Assembly: GCA_040374085.1 (NCBI GenBank)
Contig: JBEIVB010000035.1
Coordinates: forward strand, 1 to 23,908
Source of the DNA: JBEIVB01 sp040374085
GTDB taxonomy: Bacteria > Bacteroidota > Bacteroidia > UBA4408
DNA: 23,908 nt
Direction of reading: 5' to 3'
Shown here: positions 1-7,160 of the stretch, one piece after another
Layout: every line of letters begins with the position of its first letter
How positions within the stretch are numbered: position 1 is the first letter of the stretch
Notes under the pieces: generated by a model
Databases searched by the model: none
The model's input: the letters and a program-made list of their open reading frames with translations, nothing else
Told to the model about the DNA's origin: nothing
Program-made: the position numbers and the translations under genes

Positions 1-1122
1 AGCACGCGCCGTAACCAATTCATGAGATACGGTTTGATAAGGTCGTCGTATGAGATACGAAAAATCACCCGTCTCGGCCGGCACAGAGCTCTTTAGGGCA
101 TTGCGCAAATCGGTGAGATTTCCCAAATGCGAAGGGCCCAGAATGCCCAGGGTAGTGTTGAATTGGCTGTAAAAAACATCGGCGCCGTAAAGCGGCTTCT
201 TCCAACCAATGGCATAGGAGAAATTGTATTCTTTTACGCCAGTATTCGCAAGATTGTAGGTTGGAGCAGATAGAGAACCTGCTTGTTTGAATGTACCCTG
301 CAAACGAAAAGACAATGGCTTTAACCGAGGGAAGGTGTGCTCTACGTATGCAGAGGATGCACCTCCTCTACCGTTGGTATTACCTACAAGTACAATCTCT
401 CCGCGGGTTCCTGCTGAATCCGCCAAAGGGCGCGGTTCAACAAGAATAACTCCCGCAATGGCATCGGAACCGTAACGCACGCTTCCGGCACCTTTTACCA
501 CAACCAGTTTTCCGGCAACCAAGGGATCGATTTCCGGCGCATGCTCTGCACCCCATTGCTGACCCTCTTGGCGCACACCGTTGTTCAGCATCAAAATGCG
601 CTGGCTGTGCAAGCCGTGGATTACAGGTTTTGAAATGGTGCCCCCGGTCTGCAGGGAATTCACACCCGGTATGGCTTTCAAACATTCGCCCAGTGTAAGG
701 CCATTGGTTTGCCTGAGCCGTTCGCCGGATAATTCCGCCATGGGCAGAAACGATTGACCGACGCCCTTTCTCTCCAATACCTCAACCGTTTTCAACTGTT
801 CGGATTGCGCATTGAGTTGAATTAAAAGATTGGAATTTTCGTTTACCTCCACTGTCTGCTTAAAAGGTGAAAAACTCAAATGAGCCACCTTTAGGTTGAA
901 TTTACCGGTGCACAGTTTATCGAAGCTGAATTGTCCTTTCTCGTCGCAAGTTGTGCTTCTGTTGAGCTCCTCCAACAACACAACAGCATAAGGAATAGGC
1001 GTCTGATCAGCTGCGGAAATAACCTTTCCCTTGAGCACGTTTGTGCAAGGAGAATGAGCATGCAGTTGATGATTCGGATGAATCAACAACCACATGAGTA
1101 AAAGACGAAAGGCTTGCTTCAT
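1..1122 (-). CDS. TonB-dependent outer-membrane receptor, N-terminal part (3' end beyond window)
   Basis: The frame is open from an ATG at 1122 to the window edge, giving 374 codons without a stop, so the gene is partial. Residues 1-22 look like a signal peptide (hydrophobic LLLMWLL core). Residues about 28-105 form a CarboxypepD_reg-like beta-sandwich that begins LKGKVISAADQTPIPYA. Residues about 125-230 are the plug domain, with KPVIHGLHSQRILMLNNGVR, WGAEHAPEIDP and VRYGSDAIAGVI. After that the barrel starts. Such receptors import metal chelates, haem or other large ligands through the outer membrane using ExbBD-TonB energy. The plug resembles the ZnuD/haem-type subgroup more than polysaccharide SusC, and no SusD gene is adjacent within the window. 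The upstream partner is the Cys/His-rich small protein at 1338-1652. Substrate is inferred only; zinc or copper is possible. Confidence 0.93.
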   Translation of the reverse strand, partial: MKQAFRLLLMWLLIHPNHQLHAHSPCTNVLKGKVISAADQTPIPYAVVLLEELNRSTTCDEKGQFSFDKLCTGKFNLKVAHLSFSPFKQTVEVNENSNLLIQLNAQSEQLKTVEVLERKGVGQSFLPMAELSGERLRQTNGLTLGECLKAIPGVNSLQTGGTISKPVIHGLHSQRILMLNNGVRQEGQQWGAEHAPEIDPLVAGKLVVVKGAGSVRYGSDAIAGVILVEPRPLADSAGTRGEIVLVGNTNGRGGASSAYVEHTFPRLKPLSFRLQGTFKQAGSLSAPTYNLANTGVKEYNFSYAIGWKKPLYGADVFYSQFNTTLGILGPSHLGNLTDLRNALKSSVPAETGDFSYLIRRPYQTVSHELVTARA

Positions 1123-1280
1123 AGTGTTTGCTGAAAAAACAGGGTGTTCAAGTGTTTGCGGTTACAAACAGCATAGAAAAGGCGTGTTGTGGAAATAAAC
1201 GAAGCTAAAAGCCGGAACCCTTGGCTGAAAAATTGAAAATCTCCAGGAAAAAAAAGGATGGGAAATCTCCAGAAAAATAG

Positions 1281-1314
1281 CCCTCAAAACCAGATGGACA
1301 TAGATACCTGAGGG
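1281..1314 (-). repeat. Inverted repeat between small Cys/His protein gene and TonB receptor gene
   Basis: CCCTCA (1281-1286) and TGAGGG (1309-1314) form a perfect 6-bp stem with a 22-nt loop. Read on the minus strand, the stem is followed by CTATTTTTC, which is a weak terminator-like context. It could lower read-through from the upstream gene into the receptor gene or be an operator. It may also be chance: the long loop makes it thermodynamically modest. Confidence 0.3.
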
Positions 1315-1337
1315 AATTCAATAAGATGACAGGTTCC

Positions 1338-1652
1338 TCACACAACAGGAGGCCCCCTTTGTGTTACTCCACCCGGCAGACGTTGCGGAAAAAAGTGAAA
1401 CGGGAAGGAAACCCTGTTTGGTACATGCCAAACAAAGGCCGGAGTTGGATGCTGGTCATCCACTTTGGGTTGAGCAGAGGAAAAGACGTAGTCGCAAATT
1501 GGACAGGTGTGTTCTTCTGCACAGATGTGCAAACTGCGCTCGCTGCAATGCGGCCTTGAAACGTGGGCAAACCCGTGACGCGTGCGCTCTAACCATGGAA
1601 AGGCCAAGAGCAGCATGAATAAAAACGGGATCAGAACTCTTCCAAGCCTCAT
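1338..1652 (-). CDS. Small exported Cys/His-rich protein (CPICDY motif), candidate metal-binding
   Basis: This 104-residue protein has an N-terminal hydrophobic segment (residues 7-20, IPFLFMLLLAFPWL) that fits a signal peptide or membrane anchor. Four cysteines follow (C36, C44, C50, C53) in the pattern PHC…HIC…EEHTCPICDY, with eight histidines between residues 26 and 86. The C-terminus ends RGPPVV. From memory, short Bacteroidota proteins with an (E/H)HCPICDf core and an RGPP tail recur beside TonB-dependent receptors; they have no established function. The gene reads toward the receptor gene 215 bp downstream, so the two may be co-expressed. The Cys/His cluster suggests binding of a transition metal such as zinc or copper, or redox chemistry; this is inference. 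Antisense frames over this stretch are about equally long but lack family-like features. Confidence 0.72.
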   Translation of the reverse strand: MRLGRVLIPFLFMLLLAFPWLERTRHGFAHVSRPHCSERSLHICAEEHTCPICDYVFSSAQPKVDDQHPTPAFVWHVPNRVSFPFHFFPQRLPGGVTQRGPPVV

Positions 1653-1667
1653 GGTGACAAAAGTAGG

Positions 1668-1696
1668 AAAAAACGGCTCCGAATGACCGGAAGCCG
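1668..1696 (-). terminator. Terminator-like hairpin in the leader of the Cys/His protein gene
   Basis: On the minus strand CGGCT (1696-1692), a bulged T, CCG, loop GTCATT, CGG and AGCCG (1678-1674) fold into an 8-bp stem, followed at once by six T (1673-1668). It ends 15 nt before the ATG at 1652. No gene lies upstream in this orientation, since the next gene (from 1877) is divergent. It is therefore either a leader attenuator or the end of a short untranslated RNA. Confidence 0.55.
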
Positions 1697-1828
1697 AATC
1701 CTCAAAACGTACAAAACAAAAACCGAATTGTTCTGGGTTTTTGGACGAATACTTGATTAATGGGTTCCCATAAAGTTGTTATGTAGTTGAAATTCGCATA
1801 AGGAATAAACCATAAAACGGGTATAACC

Positions 1829-1836
1829 TACCTTTG
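1829..1836 (+). promoter_or_regulatory. Candidate Bacteroidota -7 promoter element for serine hydrolase
   Basis: TACCTTTG matches the Bacteroidota -7 consensus TAnnTTTG exactly and lies 40 nt before the ATG at 1877. I find no TTG at the expected 17-23 nt upstream; the nearest is at 1787-1789. The assignment is weak. Confidence 0.3.
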
Positions 1837-1876
1837 TTGAATCACCGACGGACTTTCTAACCAATTTATCAAAGCC

Positions 1877-2926
1877 ATGACCTTAGAAGAATCGCTCCAG
1901 AGCATCTTAACCCGATCTGTTGATGAAAAACGTGTTTTCGGAATCAGTTTTGCGCTAAAAAAGGGAAACTGGTCTTGGCAAGGAAATGCCGGAAACCTTG
2001 AAACCAGCACCCCCTATTTTATTGCCAGCACCACCAAATTGTTTACCACTGCCCTCATGCTGAGGCTCGCGGCAAATGGCGAGGTAGAACTTGACGATTC
2101 CGTGCAAAAATACGTTGAGGCCAAAACGCTTAATGGACTTCATGTGCACAAAGGACTCGATTGCTCTGCTGAAATAACCATTCGTCATCTTTTGGCACAC
2201 ACATCGGGTCTTCCCGATTACTTCGAGGGCGAGCCAAACGTAGGAAAAAGCCTAGAGTATGAGATTACCCATGGGAAAGACCAGAGCTGGACATTCGATC
2301 AATGCATAGATCGAGCAAAGCAAATGCAACCCCTCTTTAGACCGGGTAAACCGGGAAAAGCCAAATACTCCGATACCAACTATCAGTTACTGGGTCGCAT
2401 CATTGAGCGGGTAACAGAAAAAAGTTTCGAGGAGAATTGCATTGAATACATCATCAAACCTTTGGGGCTTTCTAAAACATACCTTTTCATTGATCCAAGC
2501 GACACAGCTCCCATTCATTTATATTATAAAAATTCGGAACTTCGGATACCCAAAGCCATGGCATCATTCGGTCCTGATGGAGGCATGGTTTCTACTTCGT
2601 CCGATATGCTTCTGTTTATTGAGGCATTCATGACCGGGAGGTTGTTTCCTTCTGAGTATCTGGAGTTCATGCAAATCTGGAATTCAATATTTTTCCCTTT
2701 AAAGGCGGGTGTTGGAATTCACCTTTTCAAACTTCCCTGGTTTTTTAATCCAACGGGATCTATTCCGCATTTCATTGGACATTCGGGCTTATCGGGTGCA
2801 CTTGCCTATTATTGTCCGCAAGAAAATTTATTCGCAGCTGGTACGGTTAACCAAGTTGCGTATCCCGATACATCATTCAGAGTTTTAATAAAAATGGCAC
2901 TTCAACTAAAAAAATCGGGAGGGTAA
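1877..2926 (+). CDS. Serine hydrolase, class C beta-lactamase / DD-peptidase family
   Basis: The 349-residue protein carries the three motifs of the family. S51-T-T-K54 (SxxK) holds the nucleophile, in FIASTTKLFT. Y164-S-D occupies the YxN/YxD position, in KYSDTNYQLLGRIIE. H302-S-G304 is the third (KTG-like, HxG) motif, in GHSGLSGA. HLLAHTSGLPDYF at 104-116 is also typical. No signal peptide is visible, unlike true beta-lactamases, so it may be cytoplasmic or use another export route. Many relatives are esterases, D-amino peptidases or peptidoglycan enzymes, so antibiotic hydrolysis should not be assumed. It stands alone, diverging from the gene at 1652 and converging on carA. Its stop codon touches the poly-A side of the carA terminator. 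Confidence 0.92.
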   Translation: MTLEESLQSILTRSVDEKRVFGISFALKKGNWSWQGNAGNLETSTPYFIASTTKLFTTALMLRLAANGEVELDDSVQKYVEAKTLNGLHVHKGLDCSAEITIRHLLAHTSGLPDYFEGEPNVGKSLEYEITHGKDQSWTFDQCIDRAKQMQPLFRPGKPGKAKYSDTNYQLLGRIIERVTEKSFEENCIEYIIKPLGLSKTYLFIDPSDTAPIHLYYKNSELRIPKAMASFGPDGGMVSTSSDMLLFIEAFMTGRLFPSEYLEFMQIWNSIFFPLKAGVGIHLFKLPWFFNPTGSIPHFIGHSGLSGALAYYCPQENLFAAGTVNQVAYPDTSFRVLIKMALQLKKSGG

Positions 2927-2946
2927 AAAAAACAGCCAACGGCTGT
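2925..2946 (-). terminator. Intrinsic terminator after carA (end of the super-operon)
   Basis: On the minus strand ACAGCC (2946-2941), loop GTT and GGCTGT (2937-2932) are followed by a run of T (2932-2925, the last stem base included). It starts 16 nt after the carA stop and overlaps the stop codon of the converging serine hydrolase gene. Confidence 0.85.
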
Positions 2947-2962
2947 GGTGGTTAAAGCGAAA

Positions 2963-4054
2963 TCATGAATTCACGCTCAGGCGCTCAACAAACTGCCTAA
3001 ACAGATAGCGGCTGTCCCATGGACCTGCAGCTGCCTCGGGGTGGTATTGGACGCTAAATGCATTAAAATTGCGGGCGCGAATGCCCTCCACTGTGCCGTC
3101 GTTGAGGTTGATGTGAGTAAGCAAGGCTTCCGGATGTTGCTCTAAGTCTTCGCGCTTTAGCGCAAAGCCATGGTTTTGGGCGGTGATTTCGCATTGGCCG
3201 GTTTCCAGGTTTTTAACGGGGTGATTGATGCCCCTGTGCCCGTGGTGCATCTTGTGCGTTTCAAGGCCGAGAGCGCGCCCCAGAAGTTGATGCCCCATAC
3301 AGATGCCAAACACCGGCAATCCTTCTTTTAGCGCAGCGCGAATGCCTTCCACGGGTGCATTCATCACGCCAGGGTCGCCGGGGCCGTTGCTCAACAAAAG
3401 TCCATGAGCTCCAAAGGCCTTGAAATCGGCAGGAGTTGAGTTATAGGGAAACACCCGCACCAAACAGCCCTCATCTGCCATAAGAGAGGCTATGCTGCGT
3501 TTGGTGCCGAAGTCCCAAAGTGCAACCCGAAACGCTGCATCAGGTTGCCCTACATCGTAGGGCGTTTGCGTTGAAACGGAGGACGACAATTCCAATCCCT
3601 CCATATTGGGTACAGAGGCCAACTGTTGCCTCGCCTGCTCGGGCGATAGTGCTTCTGTGGTAACCAGCACATTGGTAGGCCCCAAATCCCGCATGTTGGA
3701 AACCAAGGCGCGGGTATCCAGACCTGCAATGGCAACAACGCCTTGTTCCTGGAGCCATGGACCGAGATTGGAGTCGGCGCCGTACCTCGAGCCGATGGAG
3801 CTGAACTCTCGACAAACCAGCGCGGCAATTTGGACCCGTGGGCTTTCCGATTCACTCAATCGAACGCCGTAGTTGCCGATGTGCACATTGGCGGTAACCA
3901 TGACCTGCCCGCGATAGGATGGATCGGTAAACACTTCCTGGTAGCCGGTCATGCCGGTATTGAAGCACAGCTCGCCAACAGCGGTGCCGGCCGCACCTAC
4001 CGAATGTCCCTCGGCAAACGTGCCATCTGGAAAATATAACCGTGCTGGTATCAT
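2963..4054 (-). CDS. carA: Carbamoyl-phosphate synthase small (glutaminase) subunit
   Basis: CarA hydrolyses glutamine and passes ammonia to CarB to make carbamoyl phosphate for pyrimidines and arginine. The 363-residue protein has the N-terminal CPSase_sm domain (1-150; FNTGMTGYQEVFTDPSYRGQ at 31-50) and a class I glutamine amidotransferase domain (about 175-358). The nucleophile is C252 (FGICMGHQLLG), with H338 and E340 in QYHPEAAAG. The oxyanion motif SNGPGDP is at 222-228. The length is normal. The segment MRDLGPTNVLV (121-131) departs from the common R(N/E)KGAMN form. No carB lies in the window. Position after rplQ is characteristic of Flavobacteriia, where eno often follows; here carA is last. 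A terminator hairpin ends 12 nt before its ATG. Confidence 0.97.
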   Translation of the reverse strand: MIPARLYFPDGTFAEGHSVGAAGTAVGELCFNTGMTGYQEVFTDPSYRGQVMVTANVHIGNYGVRLSESESPRVQIAALVCREFSSIGSRYGADSNLGPWLQEQGVVAIAGLDTRALVSNMRDLGPTNVLVTTEALSPEQARQQLASVPNMEGLELSSSVSTQTPYDVGQPDAAFRVALWDFGTKRSIASLMADEGCLVRVFPYNSTPADFKAFGAHGLLLSNGPGDPGVMNAPVEGIRAALKEGLPVFGICMGHQLLGRALGLETHKMHHGHRGINHPVKNLETGQCEITAQNHGFALKREDLEQHPEALLTHINLNDGTVEGIRARNFNAFSVQYHPEAAAGPWDSRYLFRQFVERLSVNS

Positions 4055-4066
4055 AGTGGGAAGGTC

Positions 4067-4102
4067 AAAAAAAAAGGGACAAGACCCACGTCTTATCCCT
4101 TT
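4067..4102 (-). terminator. Strong intrinsic terminator between rplQ and carA (possible carA attenuator)
   Basis: On the minus strand AAAGGGA-T-AAGAC, loop GTGG, GTCTT-G-TCCCTTT form a 13-bp stem with a single T·G wobble and a 4-nt loop. The T run extends over 4075-4067. It begins 20 nt after the rplQ stop and finishes 12 nt before the carA ATG, leaving no room for a separate promoter between hairpin and carA. Confidence 0.85.
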
Positions 4103-4122
4103 ATTTTTATGATTTAAATGGT

Positions 4123-4620
4123 TTAAGCATTTTCTGGTGAATCAGAAGATTCGGTGGTGCCGGTGGCTTTTCCTTCGGCAGCTTTCTTGGTTCCACCGCT
4201 GCGTGAACGGCGGGTTGTTTTCGCCTTGGCAGCACCTGTCTTCGTCTCTGTGCTGATGAACTCGTTGTAGTCCACCAACTCAATCATACACATTTCTGCA
4301 TTGTCGCCAAGGCGATTGCCTATTTTCAAAATGCGGGTGTATCCTCCGGGGCGCGTGGCCACTTTTGTGGCAACATCACGGAACAACATGGCTACAGCCT
4401 CTTTTTGTTTCAGATAGGCAAATGCAGTACGGCGATTATGGGTGCTGTCTGTTTTGCTTTTGGTAATGATGGGCTCAATAAACTTGCGCAGTTCTTTAGC
4501 CTTGGCCACCGTTGTGTTGATGCGCTTGTGGAGGATCAGCGAGCATGCCATATTCGAAAGCATGGCTTTGCGGTGCGATGCGGTACGCCCTAGGTGGTTG
4601 AATTTTTTTCCGTGTCTCAT
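4123..4620 (-). CDS. rplQ: 50S ribosomal protein L17 (bL17)
   Basis: This is bL17, which binds 23S rRNA near the peptide exit tunnel. The core (residues 1-120) begins MRHGKKFNHLGRTASHRKAML and includes HKRINTTVAKAKELRKFIEP and RPGGYTRILKIGNRLGDNAEM, all hallmark segments. At 165 residues it exceeds the roughly 120-130 of proteobacterial forms because of a low-complexity tail from about 124 (KAKTTRRSRSGGTKKAAEGK, then an acidic end). Such tails are usual in Bacteroidota. It is the last translation gene of the alpha operon, 30 nt after rpoA, and is followed by a strong terminator. Confidence 0.98.
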   Translation of the reverse strand: MRHGKKFNHLGRTASHRKAMLSNMACSLILHKRINTTVAKAKELRKFIEPIITKSKTDSTHNRRTAFAYLKQKEAVAMLFRDVATKVATRPGGYTRILKIGNRLGDNAEMCMIELVDYNEFISTETKTGAAKAKTTRRSRSGGTKKAAEGKATGTTESSDSPENA

Positions 4621-4650
4621 GTCTCAATAAACTATTGTGGGGGCTGTGGC

Positions 4651-5643
4651 TTACTCTTCGTCCAAACGATATTTGGTAACGTTCATACCAAACTGGAGGT
4701 TCTTGGCGTGCACCAAGTCTTCCAATTCCGTTAGACTCTTCTTGCCGAAATTGCGGAATTTTAAAAGATCGTTCTTGTTAAAAGAAACGAGCTGGCCCAA
4801 CGTTTCTACGTCGGCAGCTTTTAGGCAGTTCAATGCACGAACCGAGAGATCCAAATCGTAGAGCTTGGTTTTCAAAAGGGCGCGCATGTGCAAGTATGCC
4901 TCATCGAACTCTTCGGTGCCAGGTTTCTCCTCTGCATCAAGCGTAATTTTCTCATCAGAGAAAAGCATGAAATGCTGAATCAAAATCTTAGCAGCCTCTT
5001 TTAAGGCATCTTTCGGATGAATAGAACCATCTGAAGTAATGTCCATTACCAGACGCTCATAATCGGTTTTCTGCTCAACGCGGTAATTCTCGATGCTGTA
5101 TTTTACATTCTTAATGGGTGTAAAAATAGAATCGATGGCAATCACACCCAGTGGGTTGTTTGGGTTTTTGTTTTCGTCGGCTGAAACGTATCCGCGACCC
5201 TTCTCAACCATCAACTCAACTTTAAACTTCACGTTTGATTCGAGGTGACAGATCACCAAATCCGGGTTGAGCACCTGGAAGCCCGACATCTGCTTTCCGA
5301 TGTCACCGGCGGTGAACGAGTTTTTCCCGCTAACGGTTAGGATTACGCGCTCGCTTTCGAAGCCTTCAATCTGGCGCTTGAAACGCACCTGCTTCAGGTT
5401 CAGAATAATTTCAGTTACATCTTCAACAACACCCTTAATGGTGGTGAACTCGTGGTCTACGCCGTCCATCTTTACAGAGGTGATGGCAAAGCCTTCAAGT
5501 GAGTTCAACAAAATCCTCCGAAGAGCATTTCCAATGGTGATTCCGTATCCGGGTTCAAGGGGTCTGAACTCGAAAACGCCCTCGTTGTCGGAGGAGTTCA
5601 CCATGATTACTTTATCGGGTTTTTGAAAGGTTAATATCGCCAT
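4651..5643 (-). CDS. rpoA: DNA-directed RNA polymerase subunit alpha
   Basis: The alpha subunit nucleates RNA polymerase assembly and contacts upstream DNA and activators. The N-terminal dimerisation domain (to about residue 230) contains EPGYGITIGNALRRILLNSLEG at 27-48. The C-terminal domain (about 250-325) has LDLSVRALNCLKAADVETLGQLV and the helix-hairpin-helix FGKKSLTELEDLV. The 330-residue length is normal. It lies 46 nt after rpsD. The spacer contains a T run and an anti-Shine-Dalgarno-like stretch but no ribosome-binding site, and the ATG at 5643 matches the family start. Confidence 0.99.
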   Translation of the reverse strand: MAILTFQKPDKVIMVNSSDNEGVFEFRPLEPGYGITIGNALRRILLNSLEGFAITSVKMDGVDHEFTTIKGVVEDVTEIILNLKQVRFKRQIEGFESERVILTVSGKNSFTAGDIGKQMSGFQVLNPDLVICHLESNVKFKVELMVEKGRGYVSADENKNPNNPLGVIAIDSIFTPIKNVKYSIENYRVEQKTDYERLVMDITSDGSIHPKDALKEAAKILIQHFMLFSDEKITLDAEEKPGTEEFDEAYLHMRALLKTKLYDLDLSVRALNCLKAADVETLGQLVSFNKNDLLKFRNFGKKSLTELEDLVHAKNLQFGMNVTKYRLDEE

Positions 5644-5663
5644 GTGTGGAAGTGCTGGTTAGG

Positions 5664-5673
5664 AAGGAGGTGA
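5664..5673 (-). promoter_or_regulatory. Anti-Shine-Dalgarno-like sequence in the rpoA leader
   Basis: In the mRNA sense, TCACCTCCTT lies 21-30 nt before the rpoA ATG. It equals the conserved 3'-terminal stretch of 16S rRNA. It could pair with Shine-Dalgarno sequences in the same transcript, such as that of rpmD. On the plus strand it reads AAGGAGGTGA but no start codon follows nearby, so it does not mark a plus-strand gene. Function is unknown; chance is possible. Confidence 0.4.
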
Positions 5674-5689
5674 AAAAAAAAGGATACGC

Positions 5690-6295
5690 TTAACGTGAAT
5701 ACAATTCTACAATCAGCTGCTCCTTGATGTTCTCCGGAATATCGGCTCGCTGAGGAACTGCAATCAAGGTGCCAACCTTCTGCTCGCTGTTCCATTCCAA
5801 CCATGGGAAGGCTTTGCGACCGCTGGCCAAGCTGTTGTTGATATTCTCGAGTGATTTAGAGCGCTCGCGCACTCCGATCACATCACCCGGGCGAAGTTGA
5901 ACCGATGGGATGTTTACCACTTTACCATTTAATGTAATGTGGCGGTGAGAAACCAATTGACGGGCTCCATCACGGGTTGGAGAAAGCCCCAAACGATACA
6001 CCACATTGTCGAGACGAAGCTCAATGAGTTGCATCAAAACCTCACCGGTTACACCGTGAGCGCGCGAAGCACGTTCGAAAATCAAAGAGAACTGCTTCTC
6101 TAGGATACCATAGGTGTATTTAGCTTTTTGTTTCTCTTGAAGCTGGATGGCGTATTCACTTTGCTTCATCCGCTTCTTGGCCAGGCCATGCATGCCCGGA
6201 GGGTAGTTCTTCTTTTCGAGTGCGCGGTCGGGACCGAAAATGGGTTCGCGGAAACGACGGGCGATTTTTGACTTTGGACCGATATAACGTGCCAT
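5690..6295 (-). CDS. rpsD: 30S ribosomal protein S4 (uS4)
   Basis: uS4 is a primary 16S rRNA binder that starts 30S assembly, and in E. coli it represses the alpha operon. The 201-residue protein opens MARYIGPKSKIARRFREPIFGP and carries the S4 RNA-binding domain (about 92-155; LRLDNVVYRLGLSPTRDGARQLVSHRHITLNGK). The N-terminal region has none of the four cysteines of zinc-binding S4, so this is the zinc-free form. The C-terminal IVELYSR is canonical. It sits 27 nt after rpsK and before rpoA, the usual alpha-operon order. Confidence 0.99.
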   Translation of the reverse strand: MARYIGPKSKIARRFREPIFGPDRALEKKNYPPGMHGLAKKRMKQSEYAIQLQEKQKAKYTYGILEKQFSLIFERASRAHGVTGEVLMQLIELRLDNVVYRLGLSPTRDGARQLVSHRHITLNGKVVNIPSVQLRPGDVIGVRERSKSLENINNSLASGRKAFPWLEWNSEQKVGTLIAVPQRADIPENIKEQLIVELYSR

Positions 6296-6322
6296 GTGTT
6301 GCTTTTTATAATGAAAAATGAA

Positions 6323-6727
6323 TTAAACGCGGCGACGCTTGGGAGGACGACATCCGTTGTGCGGAACCGGGGTTACGTCCATGATTTCAGAAACCTCTAT
6401 GCCGCTGTTGTGGAGAGTACGGATGGCGGATTCGCGTCCGGCTCCGGGCCCTTTCACAAACACCTTTACCTTGCGCAAGCCGGCGTCGTGAGCAACCTTG
6501 GCGCAATCGCCGGCTGCTACCTGAGCCGCATACGGTGTGTTTTTCTTAGATCCGCGAAAGCCCATTTTGCCAGCAGAAGACCAAGAGATTACTTCACCGC
6601 CCATGTTGGTAAGTGAAATGATGATGTTGTTGAAAGTGGCGCTGATGTGAGCCTCTCCAACTGCCTCCACTTTAACTACCCTTTTCTTGGTTGTTTTAGC
6701 AGCTGCAGACGATTGTTGTTTTGCCAT
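6323..6727 (-). CDS. rpsK: 30S ribosomal protein S11 (uS11)
   Basis: uS11 forms part of the 30S platform near the E site and mRNA exit. The 134-residue protein has an Ala/Lys-rich start (MAKQQSSAAAKTTKKR). Diagnostic segments follow: HISATFNNIIISLTNMGGEV, GFRGSKKNTPYAAQVAA, KGPGAGRESAIRTL, and the terminal DVTPVPHNGCRPPKRRRV. Length is typical. It follows rpsM by 29 nt. Confidence 0.99.
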   Translation of the reverse strand: MAKQQSSAAAKTTKKRVVKVEAVGEAHISATFNNIIISLTNMGGEVISWSSAGKMGFRGSKKNTPYAAQVAAGDCAKVAHDAGLRKVKVFVKGPGAGRESAIRTLHNSGIEVSEIMDVTPVPHNGCRPPKRRRV

Positions 6728-6756
6728 GATGCGAAATACTAATCAATCAAACGTTA

Positions 6757-7134
6757 TTACTTAGTTACCTTCTTCTTGTTGGCAACTGTTTTCTTCTTAC
6801 CCTTGCGTGTACGGGCGTTGTTCTTGGTGGTTTGACCACGCACCGGCAAACCGGAACGATGGCGAACACCCCGGTAGCAGCCGATGTCCATCAATCGCTT
6901 GATGTTCAACTGAACCTCGGAACGAAGAGCTCCTTCTACTTTGAAGCGGTCGCCAATGATGGTACGAATCTTGGTCAACTGATCGTCGTTCCAGTCGTTC
7001 ACCTTGGTATTCCAATCTACACCAGCCTCTGATAAAATGCGCTGGGCTGTGTTGCGGCCAATGCCGAAGATGTAGGTGAGACCAATCTCACCGCGCTTAT
7101 TTTTAGGTAAATCTATACCTGCGATCCTTGCCAT
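6757..7134 (-). CDS. rpsM: 30S ribosomal protein S13 (uS13)
   Basis: uS13 is a head protein that contacts the P-site tRNA and the B1 bridges to the 50S subunit. The sequence MARIAGIDLPKNKRGEIGLTYI, GIGRNTAQRIL and the signature GCYRGVRHRSGLPVRGQTTKNNARTRKG place it firmly. The 125-residue chain ends in the lysine-rich tail expected near the P site. It is the first gene after rpmJ, 26 nt downstream, with an A-rich rather than a Shine-Dalgarno leader. Confidence 0.99.
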   Translation of the reverse strand: MARIAGIDLPKNKRGEIGLTYIFGIGRNTAQRILSEAGVDWNTKVNDWNDDQLTKIRTIIGDRFKVEGALRSEVQLNIKRLMDIGCYRGVRHRSGLPVRGQTTKNNARTRKGKKKTVANKKKVTK

Positions 7135-7160
7135 GTTGTGCTTCTTGCGTTATGCGTTAA

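Noticed and set aside
1326..1618. Plus-strand frames over the small Cys/His gene
   Set aside because: The minus-strand frame has a signal peptide, a CPICDY core and a family-like end, while the plus-strand frames have none.
1757..1813. 18-codon minus-strand frame (MVYSLCEFQL…) in the leader before the terminator hairpin
   Set aside because: A leader peptide is conceivable, but there is no ribosome-binding signal and short frames of this size are expected by chance.
5661..5675. AAGGAGGTG on the plus strand as a ribosome-binding site
   Set aside because: No plus-strand start codon follows within usable distance and no plausible plus-strand gene lies there.
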